From NCBI GenBank assembly GCA_021798075.1, contig JAJZYO010000079.1, positions 1 to 7,855 on the forward strand: DNA of 7,855 bases, in the 5' to 3' direction. A model generated the notes under the pieces. The model did not search any database and was not told the origin of the DNA. It saw only the letters and a list, made by a program, of their open reading frames with translations. Origin of the DNA: Actinomycetes bacterium (lineage in GTDB: Bacteria > Actinomycetota > Acidimicrobiia > Acidimicrobiales > Palsa-688). Shown one piece after another: positions 1 to 7,138 of this stretch; positions within the stretch are counted from its first letter, which is position 1, and each line of letters opens with the position of its first letter. A program made the position numbers and the translations under genes.

Positions 1-1049
1 CTTGTACCGCGGCAATCACCCTGTCCGTCGTCGAGTCGTCGGCGAAGCCCACCAGCACCTGGTTGAGCACCACGTCGTTCACTACGCGACAACCCTCGCG
101 CCCGTCGAGCCCGGCGGCGAACCGGCGGGCCAGTACGCAACAGCGTTGTACGAGCTCGGCGACGCCTTGGCGGCCCAGTTGGCGGATGGCCGCCCACGTG
201 GCGAACCCACGGGCCCGCCGCGACGACTCGGGAACGAAATCCGACGGGTTGCGGGGCCCGCCGGCACCCTGGCCCACGAGGTACGCGGCCGAAAGCCCCA
301 TGGCTGCGGCGTGGTCTCCGGGGTGAGCGCAGAACACGTAGCCACAGTCATAAGGCACGTTCAGCCACTTGTGGCCGTCGCACGCCCACGAGTCAGCGAG
401 GCCGTGGCCGGCGACGAGGTGGCTTGTGCCCGTTCGCGTGGGTCGGCAGGGCGTGCAGCGAGCCAGTGCCGAGCCCGAGGAACCGGAGTGCTCGGTCTAT
501 GGTCGCGTGCCGGGCCTCGCCGGCGAAGACATTTACCGCCGGCGCCCCCGCGAGCCCGTCGCGCTCGACGTCCCAGCCGGACTGGGCGAGCACATGGTGC
601 CTGGCCGCCGCGAGGGCGACCGTGTTGGCGGCCTGACCGCCGGTAACGAGGCCGAACGAAGCCCGCTCGGGTATGCCGAGGAGCTCTTTCAGCCAACTCC
701 CCGCCACCTCCTCCACTGCGGCCGCCGCAGGAGACGTGATGGCGTTGAACGCGACCTGGTCCCAGCCGCTGGTGAGGATGTCGGCGCAGAGCGCGGCGTC
801 GAGGCTGCCGCCGACAACGAAGCCAAAGTAGCGGGGGCCGGCACTGGCGACGAGGCCGGGCCCGGCGGCTCCGGTGAGTTGTCTGATGACCTGCTCCGGC
901 GGCGACGGCCTGTCGGGTAGAGGGCCGCCGAGCGCGTCTCGTAGCCAGCCAGGGCCCACTTGGGGCCCGACGGGCGAGGTGGTGAGACTGGCCCGGTACT
1001 TGGCGACGTGCTCAGCGCTTTCGTGCAGTAGCGAACGTAGGTCGGTCAC
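1..1049 (-). pseudogene. PLP-dependent decarboxylase (group II), internally deleted and frameshifted, 3' end outside window
   Basis: The product would be a pyridoxal-phosphate enzyme of the aromatic-amino-acid/glutamate decarboxylase fold; substrate cannot be told. The N-terminal frame reads from 1049 to about 430 and shows the cofactor-site stretch LVTGGQAANTVALAAARHH and the block GEARHATIDRALRFLGLG. After LPTHANGH it turns into basic nonsense and would stop near 393. The family resumes in another frame from about 424 to the window edge with HLVAGHGLADSW, then GHKWLNVPYDCG (PLP lysine codon at 370-368), then PRNPSDFVPESSRRARGFATWAA, still open at base 1. From memory of the family, about 60-70 residues belong between these halves, including the VHVDGAFGLW segment with the PLP-pyridine aspartate. 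They are absent, so this is a deletion of roughly 200 bp and not a single-base slip. The GTG start at 1049 is chosen for its AGGAAGG ribosome site 8 nt upstream; an in-frame ATG at 1088 adds 13 non-family residues. A missing piece in the assembly is the alternative. Confidence 0.82.
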
Positions 1050-1057
1050 CCCAATAT

Positions 1058-1074
1058 CCTTCCTGATTGGAAGG
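1058..1074 (-). promoter_or_regulatory. Ribosome binding site inside a small hairpin, decarboxylase leader
   Basis: Read on the minus strand, this is CCTTCC-AATCA-GGAAGG: a perfect 6-bp stem with a 5-nt loop. The 3' arm together with the preceding A is the AGGAAGG Shine-Dalgarno sequence (1064-1058) of the decarboxylase, 8 nt before GTG at 1049. The folded form would hide the ribosome site. Whether it matters is inference, and the gene behind it looks broken. Confidence 0.5.
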
Positions 1075-1155
1075 CCCCCTGGCGCCAAGGAGGACCGTCC
1101 AGTGCCGCCGCTCGCAGTGACCGGCCCGGGCAGCCGTGGCTATGCAGGGTGGTAG

Positions 1156-1353
1156 AATTGGGGGCGTCTCGGCCCCCGGAACAATGCGGGGGACGCGCGC
1201 TCGGAAATGATCAACCCCTACGCAGTGCCGATCTTGGAGCAGGAGGCTGTCGCAGTGCAAGGCCTCAACTCCGACGCGGTCCGGGAGGCCACGTCTGCCA
1301 ATAACGGCTTTTCCCAGTCGCTGCGATCGGCGCTGCAGGAGGCGGGGAAATGA
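1156..1353 (+). pseudogene. C-terminal remnant of an FMN-binding domain protein
   Basis: In the frame open from just after a TAG at 1153-1155 the sequence reads GDARSEMINPYAVPILEQEA and ends FSQSLRSALQEAGK. This matches the end of the FMN-binding domain (NqrC/RnfG-like, PF04205), whose members typically read like RS..IN..A.PIL.QEAL...., D..SGAT.TS....SLQ.AL..A. Where D-x-x-[ST]-G-A-T should be, this copy has DAVREAT: the Asp, Ala and acceptor Thr remain, while Ser and Gly became Arg and Glu. The N-terminal half of the domain, any signal peptide and any membrane anchor are absent. The only ATG in frame is at 1207 (48-residue product). A GTG at 1255 has a perfect AGGAGG 8 nt upstream, but that AGGAGG also encodes the family residues EQEA and may be chance. 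The stop overlaps the apbE start as ATGA, consistent with a former flavoprotein-apbE operon. I call it a remnant; a functional mini-protein is possible but less likely. Confidence 0.68.
1337..1342 (+). promoter_or_regulatory. Ribosome binding site of apbE
   Basis: A perfect AGGAGG lies 7 nt before the ATG at 1350, inside the last codons of the FMN-binding remnant. It fixes the apbE start and means apbE can be translated independently of the remnant. Confidence 0.85.
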
Positions 1354-2135
1354 CGCCGGCACCGCTCGTTCACCAGGAAGCCGTGATGGGTACGGTCGTC
1401 ACCTTCGCCGTGCACACGCCCGCGCCTCGCTTAGCCGTCGAGGCTGCGGTCAGCGAGGCGGTCGACTGGCTCCACTGGGTGGACGACACCTTCAGCACCT
1501 ACAAAGAGGCGAGTGAGGTCAGCCGCTTCGACCGGGGCGAGCTGACCGCCGGCGAGTGCAGCCCGGCGCTCGGCCACGTCATCGCTCTTTGCCACCGTTT
1601 GGCGCGGGAAACCGGGGGCTTTTTCGATGCCTGGGCGGGCGGCGCCTTCGACCCGAGCGGCGTGGTGAAGGGCTGGTCCATCGACCGGGCTTCGGACATC
1701 CTGGTCGACCGCAACCTCTCCGACCACATGGTGGATGCCGGCGGGGACCTGCGGTTCCGGGGTAGCCCGCTTGGCGGTGGGCCCTGGACCGCGGCGGTGC
1801 GTCACCCGCTCGACAAGGAGGCATATTCCGCTGTGCTCGCCGTGCCCGGGGGCGCGGTCGCCACTTCGGGCACGTACGAGCGGGGCCTGCACGTTATCGA
1901 CCCGTTCTCGGGCCAGCCGGCGGGCGGGCTCGCTTCGGTCACCGTCGTCGGGCCAGATCTCACTACGACCGACGCCTATGCCACGGCGGCGCTCGCGATG
2001 GGGGCCCAAGCGCCGGCGTGGCTGGCCAGCCTCACCGGCTACGAGTCCCAGGTCATCACCCCCGATGGCCGCGGTTGGTGGACGGAGGGCTTCGCCCGGC
2101 TGCAGGTGATGACTTCGGGCTCGCCGGCGGCGTAG
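1350..2135 (+). CDS. apbE: FAD:protein FMN transferase (ApbE family)
   Basis: ApbE enzymes transfer FMN from FAD to a threonine or serine of target flavoproteins, forming a phosphoester bond with Mg2+ as cofactor. This 261-residue protein carries the family blocks in order: VMGTVVTF (12-19), DDTFSTY (45-51), ETGGFFDAW (87-95), the FAD-binding DPSGVVKGWSIDRA (101-114), DAGGDLRFRG (129-138), the ATSGTYERG turn (171-179), HVIDPFSGQP (181-190) and TTTDAYATAALAMG (205-218), whose D208 and T212 are likely metal ligands. It is complete and slightly short for the family, as expected for a form with no signal peptide or lipobox; it should act in the cytoplasm, as is common in actinobacterial ApbE proteins. 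The start is fixed by an AGGAGG 7 nt upstream and by the ATGA overlap with the preceding FMN-binding remnant. That neighbour suggests its original substrate was encoded directly upstream. With that partner degraded, its present target is probably elsewhere in the genome. It converges on metH. Confidence 0.93.
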   Translation: MTPAPLVHQEAVMGTVVTFAVHTPAPRLAVEAAVSEAVDWLHWVDDTFSTYKEASEVSRFDRGELTAGECSPALGHVIALCHRLARETGGFFDAWAGGAFDPSGVVKGWSIDRASDILVDRNLSDHMVDAGGDLRFRGSPLGGGPWTAAVRHPLDKEAYSAVLAVPGGAVATSGTYERGLHVIDPFSGQPAGGLASVTVVGPDLTTTDAYATAALAMGAQAPAWLASLTGYESQVITPDGRGWWTEGFARLQVMTSGSPAA

Positions 2136-2155
2136 CTCACCCGCTTTCGCGACCG

Positions 2156-2210
2156 CCACGCCGGCCCGGCCCCACGCCGGCCCGGCCCCACGCCGGCCCG
2201 GCCCCACGCC
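2156..2210. repeat. 16-bp tandem repeat, three perfect copies plus a partial
   Basis: The unit CCACGCCGGCCCGGCC occurs at 2156-2171, 2172-2187 and 2188-2203 with no mismatch, followed by seven bases of a fourth copy (2204-2210). It starts 20 bp after the apbE stop in the convergent apbE/metH gap. Each unit contains the self-complementary GCCGGC and GGCCCGGCC-type stretches, so transcripts from either strand could fold. The perfect identity suggests recent expansion by slippage. No coding sense is seen. Confidence 0.9.
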
Positions 2211-2303
2211 TTGGCGCACGAGCAGCGCCCAACTGGGTGCAAGAACTCATTCTCGGCGCGCTTTCCTGTCACTGGGGGACGCCGGCTGCGCCTGGTAGCC
2301 ACA

Positions 2304-2345
2304 AGTGCACCCAGAAAGCGGCCCCAGACGAATTCTCGGTGCACT
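2304..2345. other. Strong intergenic hairpin (13-position stem, one mismatch)
   Basis: The left arm AGTGCACCCAGAA (2304-2316) pairs with the right arm TTCTCGGTGCACT (2333-2345) at 12 of 13 positions, with a single C-C mismatch, around a 16-nt loop. It lies 60 bp beyond the metH stop and 168 bp beyond the apbE stop. It could end or protect either transcript's 3' end, but no run of T follows in either direction, so it is not a canonical intrinsic terminator. CTGGGTGCA at 2233-2241 is a perfect complement of 2306-2314 and could compete with the left arm. The rest of 2136-2405 holds the repeats listed separately and no gene that I can recognise. Confidence 0.6.
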
Positions 2346-2350
2346 GCGCC

Positions 2351-2390
2351 GCGCGGGGCTCGCCGGCGCCGCGCCGGGCTCGCCGGCGCC
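2351..2390. repeat. 20-bp tandem duplication
   Basis: Two adjacent 20-bp units, 2351-2370 and 2371-2390, differ at one position (the fifth base, G versus C). Their shared core GGGCTCGCCGGCG also occurs once more at the 3' end of apbE (2117-2129). The duplication is 16 bp beyond the metH stop. Confidence 0.75.
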
Positions 2391-2405
2391 AGGACCCGCC
2401 CGCCG

Positions 2406-5400
2406 CTACTGCGCCGGCTCCGCCACCGCAGCCGTCCGCCGGACGATGAAGTACTTCGCCTGGGGGTGGTGGCAAATGATGGCCGCAGTGGTCTGCTCCG
2501 GGTGGAACTGCCACGAGGTCCCCTCCGAGCACTCGACCCCGATGCGCTCGGCACCGAGCAACCAGGCAGCACGGGCGTTGTCCTCGAGGTCGGGGCAAGC
2601 GGGGTAGCCCCAGGAATAGCGCCCACCACGGTACTGCTGGCGGAAAAGACCGGTGAGAGAAGGGCCGTCTTCGCCGGCGAAGCCCCATTCCTCTCGGACA
2701 CGCCGGTGCCAGTACTCGGCCAACGCCTCCGTCATTTCCACCGAAAGGCCGTGGAGGTGCAAGTAGTCGTGGTAGCGGTCGGAGCGGAACAGCTGGCTGG
2801 CTCTTTCCGAAGCGGCCGGCCCCATGGTCACCACGTGGAAAGCGACGTAATCAACCTCTCCCGAGGAGACGGGACGGAAAAAGTCGGCTATGCAGAGCCA
2901 GGGGTCGGCTGCCTGCCGGGGAAATGTAAAGCGCGTCAGCTCTTTGGACTGGCTTTCGTCTTCCCAGATGACGAGGTCGTCGCCGTCTGCGTTGGTGGCG
3001 AAATAGCCGTAGGCGACGGCTGGGCGCAGGACGTCGGCTTCCCGGGCGGCGGCAAGCTGCTCGCGCAGCACCGCCCGCACCCGGGCTTTGAACTGGGCGT
3101 CGTCCTCACTTTCCTCGGGCCGGTAGCCCCACTGGTTGCGGAACAGCGACGTCTCGTTCAGGTACTTGGCGACTTCGTCAAGCGCCAGCCCCCTTTCCAC
3201 CCTTGAGCCGAGGAAGGGTGGCCGGAAGACAGGGTTGTCGGCGGCGACCGAAGGAGCGCGTGCGGGTCGCCCGCCTTCACCCGAAAGGGCGGCTGCCGGC
3301 CGGCGCCGGGGCGGCACGCCAGCCCGGCCCCCGGGCGCCCGCCCGAAGTCCGGGTCGTCTTCGCCGGCGAGGTTGAGCTCGACCAGCCTGTCCATCGTCC
3401 GCAGGCCCTCGAAGGCGTCCTTGCCGTAAAACAGGCGTCCCTTGTACTCCGAGCGAAGATCCCGCTCGACGTAGGTCCGCGTGAGGGCGGCGCCCCCGAG
3501 CAGGACCGGGTAGCGGGAGAGGCCGCGGTCGTTTAGCTCGAGGAGGTTGTCGCGCATTATGAGGGTCGACTTCACGAGCAGGCCCGACATGCCTATGGCG
3601 TCCGCGCCGACCTCCTCTGCTTTTTTCACCATGTCCGATATGGGGACTTTGGTGCCGAGGTTGTGCACCTCGTAGCCGTTGTTGGTGAGGATTATGTCGA
3701 CCAGGTTCTTGCCTATGTCGTGGACGTCGCCCTTCACCGTCGCGAGCACGACCCTTCCCTTGGAACGCCCGCCGGCGCGGGGCATGTGCGGCTCCAGGTA
3801 GGCGACGGCAGCCTTCATGACTTCGGCGGACTGCAAGACGAAAGGCAATTGCATCTGGCCCGAGCCGAAGAGGTCCCCCACGGTCTTCATCCCGTCCATG
3901 AGCGGCCCGTTCACGATGTCGAGCGCCGGCGTACCAGAAGCGAGCGCCTCGTCCAGCTCGGCCTCCAAGCCCTCTCGAGCGCCGTCGACCACCCGCTGGC
4001 TGAGCCGCCGCTGCAGTGGCCACGAGCTCCTATCCTCGCTCACCTGAGCCTGCGCGGAGACCCCTTCGAAGAGCCGGAGCAGTTCTGCCAGCGGGTCGTA
4101 GCCTGGCGAGCGGCGGTCATATATCAAGTCAGTGCAGGCCTTCACCACTTCTGGTGCGAGGCGTGCGAGGGGCACGATGCGGGCGGAGTTGACGATGGCG
4201 GCGTCGAGGCCTGCCTTTTGGCATTCGTGAAGGAAGACCGAGTTGAGCGCCTGTCGGGCGGCAGGAGAGAGGCCGAAGCTGACGTTGGAAATCCCGAGCA
4301 GGGTGCGCACGCCCGGGAGGGCCGACTTTATGAGCCTCACCCCCTCGATCGTCTCGACGCCGTCGCGGCGGCCTTCCTCCATCCCGGTCGAAACAGGCAG
4401 CACGAGCGCGTCGAAGAAGAGGTCTTCGGGGAGCATCCCGTAGCGGCCGACGGCGAGGTCGTAGATGGCGCGCGCCGCCCGGAGCTTCCACTCGGCTGTC
4501 CGAGCCTGGCCCTCGGTATCAATGCAGGTGCATACGACGGCCGCTCCGTACTCGCGCGCCAGGCGGAGGAACTTGTCGAGCCTCGTACCCGGGCCATCCC
4601 CCTCCTCCAGGTTGACCGAGTTGATTATGGGCTTGCCGCCCACGCGCTGCAGCCCGCACTCGATTACTGGCGCCTCGGTCGAGTCGAGCATGAGCGGGAG
4701 CGTGGACTGGGTGGCGAACCGGCCCGCCACTTCGGCCATGTCGGCCACGCCGTCGGCGCCGGTGTAGTCGACGCACACGTCGATCACATGGCTCCCGGCG
4801 CGGACCGCGTCCTTGGCCAAAGAAACGCAGGCGTCCCAGTCCTTGGCCAGCATGGCATCGCGGAACGCCTTCGAGCCGTTGGCGTTGGTCCGTTCGCCGA
4901 CGGCGAGCACCGAGGGAACCTGGTCGTAGGCGACATGGCTGTAAAGCGACGCGCAACCGGGCTCGAAGGCGGGCTCGCGGCGGGCTGGCTCTACCCCGGA
5001 AAGGGCCTCCACCACCGCCCGCAGGTGCGCCGGCGTCGTCCCGCAGCACCCCCCGACCACGCTCACCCCGAGCTCACGCACAAAACGGGTGTGGTACTCG
5101 GCAAGCTGAGCTGGCGTGAGCTCGTAGTGCATCTTGCCCTCTACAACCGAGGGCAGGCCGGCGTTGGGCTGGACCGATATGGGCACCCGGCAGTGGGCGG
5201 ACAGGTAGCGCAGGTGCTCGCCCATCTCTTCTGGCCCGGTGGCGCAGTTGAGGCCGATCACGTCGGGGCGGAGCGCGTCGAGCACGGTGAGAGCGGCGCC
5301 GGTCTCGCTTCCCATCAACATGCGGCCGGTGGTCTCGACCGTGACCTGTACCTGGAGCGGGACCTCCCGCCCGACGAGGGCCATCGCCAGCCGGCAGCCG

Positions 5401-5918
5401 ATGACGGCCGCCTTGGCTTGGAGGAGGTCTTGAACGGTCTCGACCAAGAGCAGGTCCACACCACCCTCGAGGAGCCCGGCGGCCGCCTCCTGGTAACCGT
5501 CGCGCATCTCGGTGAAGGTGATCTGGCCGAGCGACACGACTTTGGTCCCGGGGCCGAGCGAACCGGCCACGAAGCGCCCCCCGGGGTACCCATCGGCCAC
5601 GTCGCGCGCGATCGCCGCTGCAGCGCGGGCGAGCTCGCGGGCCCGGCTCGCCAGCCCGTACTCGGCCAGCACCCAGGGCAACGAACCAAAGCTGTCCGTC
5701 TCGACAACTTGGCACCCGACGTCGAAAAACGACCGGTGCAGCCCGGCTATTACCTCGGGCCGCGAGACGCACAGCGCCTCGTTGCAACCCTCGAGCGCCG
5801 GCCCACCGAAGTCCTCGGGCCCGAGCGCGAGCTCTTGCAGGTTGGTCCCCGTAGCGCCATCGAAAATGACGAGGCCGTCGTGGACGGCCTCGACGTAACC
5901 GACTGAGCGATGCTTCAC
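2406..5918 (-). CDS. metH: Cobalamin-dependent methionine synthase MetH
   Basis: MetH moves a methyl group from 5-methyltetrahydrofolate through cobalamin to homocysteine, giving methionine and tetrahydrofolate in the cytoplasm. All four modules are present in 1170 residues, the normal size. The homocysteine domain (about 10-305) has zinc-site cysteines C225 (GLNCATGP) and C291/C292 (GGCCGTTP). The pterin-binding domain (about 335-600) shows VGERTNANGS and LGISNVSFGLS. The cobalamin cap and binding module (about 620-870) has KGDVHDIGKNLV, with H733 as the lower cobalt ligand. After a Pro/Arg/Gly-rich linker (about 850-895), the AdoMet reactivation domain (895-1170) has R1097 in RGGRYSWGYPACP. 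The domain order argues for a complete, self-reactivating enzyme. The GTG start at 5918 is supported by its GTGA overlap with the stop of the upstream receiver-EAL gene; its own ribosome site is weak (GAGA close to the start), so coupling to upstream translation is likely. No leader space exists for a cobalamin or SAM riboswitch directly before it. Confidence 0.96.
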   Translation of the reverse strand: MKHRSVGYVEAVHDGLVIFDGATGTNLQELALGPEDFGGPALEGCNEALCVSRPEVIAGLHRSFFDVGCQVVETDSFGSLPWVLAEYGLASRARELARAAAAIARDVADGYPGGRFVAGSLGPGTKVVSLGQITFTEMRDGYQEAAAGLLEGGVDLLLVETVQDLLQAKAAVIGCRLAMALVGREVPLQVQVTVETTGRMLMGSETGAALTVLDALRPDVIGLNCATGPEEMGEHLRYLSAHCRVPISVQPNAGLPSVVEGKMHYELTPAQLAEYHTRFVRELGVSVVGGCCGTTPAHLRAVVEALSGVEPARREPAFEPGCASLYSHVAYDQVPSVLAVGERTNANGSKAFRDAMLAKDWDACVSLAKDAVRAGSHVIDVCVDYTGADGVADMAEVAGRFATQSTLPLMLDSTEAPVIECGLQRVGGKPIINSVNLEEGDGPGTRLDKFLRLAREYGAAVVCTCIDTEGQARTAEWKLRAARAIYDLAVGRYGMLPEDLFFDALVLPVSTGMEEGRRDGVETIEGVRLIKSALPGVRTLLGISNVSFGLSPAARQALNSVFLHECQKAGLDAAIVNSARIVPLARLAPEVVKACTDLIYDRRSPGYDPLAELLRLFEGVSAQAQVSEDRSSWPLQRRLSQRVVDGAREGLEAELDEALASGTPALDIVNGPLMDGMKTVGDLFGSGQMQLPFVLQSAEVMKAAVAYLEPHMPRAGGRSKGRVVLATVKGDVHDIGKNLVDIILTNNGYEVHNLGTKVPISDMVKKAEEVGADAIGMSGLLVKSTLIMRDNLLELNDRGLSRYPVLLGGAALTRTYVERDLRSEYKGRLFYGKDAFEGLRTMDRLVELNLAGEDDPDFGRAPGGRAGVPPRRRPAAALSGEGGRPARAPSVAADNPVFRPPFLGSRVERGLALDEVAKYLNETSLFRNQWGYRPEESEDDAQFKARVRAVLREQLAAAREADVLRPAVAYGYFATNADGDDLVIWEDESQSKELTRFTFPRQAADPWLCIADFFRPVSSGEVDYVAFHVVTMGPAASERASQLFRSDRYHDYLHLHGLSVEMTEALAEYWHRRVREEWGFAGEDGPSLTGLFRQQYRGGRYSWGYPACPDLEDNARAAWLLGAERIGVECSEGTSWQFHPEQTTAAIICHHPQAKYFIVRRTAAVAEPAQ

Positions 5919-7138
5919 CGTCTCGATGTTACGGCAGCACCACCAGCCCTTTCGTCCGGATATGCGCGGGCGCCCGAGGGGAGCGCGCCGGGCCGGCCGA
6001 GGAGGAACCCCTGCCCGAAGGTGACACCGAGGTCGAAGAGCAGCTCGAGCTGTGCCTCACGCTCGATCCCTTCGGCGATGACCGAGAGCCCGAGGTCGTC
6101 AGCGAACTGGCGCATGGCCGCCACGAGCGCGCGCCGGGCTGGGTCGGTGTCGATACGCGCCGTGAGGGCCCGGTCCAGTTTTACGATCTCGGGCTTCACG
6201 TCGACCAACCTCTGCAGACCGGCAAAGCCGCTGCCCATGTCGTCGACGGCGACACGCATACCGCGTGCGTGGACGAGGTTGACGGCCTGGCGTAGCTGGT
6301 CGTAATTGTCGAACTGGTGCTGTTCGGTGATCTCGACAACGACCCGGCCGGCCGGGAGCAAGGCCAGGGCCTCCAGGAGGGCTGGGCGGTAGAGCAGCCC
6401 CGGCGAGGCGTTGACGGCAAGGTAGGTGGCGGGGGAGCGCACCAGCTCCTGGCGGAAGCCAGCGACCGCTTGGCGGGCGGTGTGCAGTTCGAGCTCGGCC
6501 CCGAGCCCGGCGTCGTGGGCCTCGCGGAACAAGTCCTCGGTGCTCTCCCCGGGGTAGTCCGCGAAGCGGGTAAGGGCCTCGTAGCCTGCGACCTCGCCCG
6601 AACGCAGGTCGAAGACGGGCTGGTACACGGGCTTGGACCGGCCGGGCCGGAGCAGCTGGGCGAGCCGTTCGTAGCGGGCGTTGGCAGCCGTGCTGAAAGC
6701 TCTTTCAGCCTGGCCGATGTCGCCGATCTCGGCCACCAGGTGCTCGGCGAGGCCATCGGAGAGGGCGCTCGACCCGCTCGCGCACCGGCGCAGCCCTTCC
6801 AGCAGCTCGTCGGCCGCCGAGCCCTTGAGCAGGTACCCACGCGCCCCGTTGCGGAGCATCTGCACCACCGAGGAGCGGTCGGCCGCGGCAGAGTACGCGA
6901 GGACCCTGGTGCGAGGAGATACCTCGCGTATCCCGAGGGCGGCGGCGAGGCCCCCGCCGCCCGGCATCATCACGTCGAGGACAGCGATGTCTGGTTGGTA
7001 GTGGGCGGCGTTGACGACGGCGGCCCGGGCGTCTCCGACGGCGGCCACGCAGAGGAACTCCGAGGTGTCGGCGAGCAGCTCGGCGAGCCCCTGACGCGTC
7101 GCGTCGGCGTCGTCGGCCACGAGCACGGTTGTGGTCAC
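5915..7138 (-). CDS. Receiver-EAL response regulator, predicted c-di-GMP phosphodiesterase
   Basis: This 407-residue protein joins a NarL-like receiver domain (about 3-122) to an EAL domain (about 165-385), with a short helical linker between. The receiver has acidic pocket D9/D10, phospho-acceptor D55 in VLDVMMP, S83 and K105. EAL domains hydrolyse cyclic di-GMP to pGpG. Residues expected for metal and substrate binding are present: E187 of the YEALTRF signature, N243 in VNAS, E269/E272 in VEITE, D299/D300 in VDDMGSG, K320 in IVKLD, E356 in AEGIE and Q376 in GQGF. Activity is therefore likely and presumably phosphorylation-controlled. There is no GGDEF domain and no membrane segment. I chose GTG 7138 because it overlaps the upstream receiver gene's stop as GTGA and begins right at the receiver fold; the open frame extends to 7405 but those 89 residues are an Arg/Gly-rich shadow of the upstream gene. 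Its stop overlaps the metH start as GTGA. Confidence 0.93.
   Translation of the reverse strand: MTTTVLVADDADATRQGLAELLADTSEFLCVAAVGDARAAVVNAAHYQPDIAVLDVMMPGGGGLAAALGIREVSPRTRVLAYSAAADRSSVVQMLRNGARGYLLKGSAADELLEGLRRCASGSSALSDGLAEHLVAEIGDIGQAERAFSTAANARYERLAQLLRPGRSKPVYQPVFDLRSGEVAGYEALTRFADYPGESTEDLFREAHDAGLGAELELHTARQAVAGFRQELVRSPATYLAVNASPGLLYRPALLEALALLPAGRVVVEITEQHQFDNYDQLRQAVNLVHARGMRVAVDDMGSGFAGLQRLVDVKPEIVKLDRALTARIDTDPARRALVAAMRQFADDLGLSVIAEGIEREAQLELLFDLGVTFGQGFLLGRPGALPSGARAYPDERAGGAAVTSRR

Noticed and set aside
1153..1158. TAGAAT as a -10 promoter element for the FMN-remnant/apbE unit
   Set aside because: No acceptable -35 hexamer lies about 17 bp upstream, and one 5-of-6 match is weak evidence in isolation.
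1160..1177. GGGGGC...GCCCCC hairpin as an intrinsic terminator
   Set aside because: A 6-bp GC stem with no following T run, in sequence where such stems arise often by chance.
2304..2345. Hairpin as a classical bidirectional terminator
   Set aside because: The stem is strong, but there is no T-rich tract on either side, so I kept it only as an unexplained structure.
2211..3206. Plus-strand open frame spanning the gap and the metH 3' end
   Set aside because: It runs antisense through the conserved AdoMet-activation domain, and its start lies in low-complexity repeat sequence.
3280..3350. Low-complexity GC-rich stretch in metH as a possible insertion or frameshift
   Set aside because: It codes in frame for the Pro/Arg/Gly-rich linker between the cobalamin and AdoMet domains, where length variation is normal.
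3663..5906. Long plus-strand open frame (747 codons) opposite metH
   Set aside because: It is exactly antisense to conserved metH domains, has no family-like blocks of its own and is rich in Arg, Gly, His and Pro. It is a GC-bias shadow.
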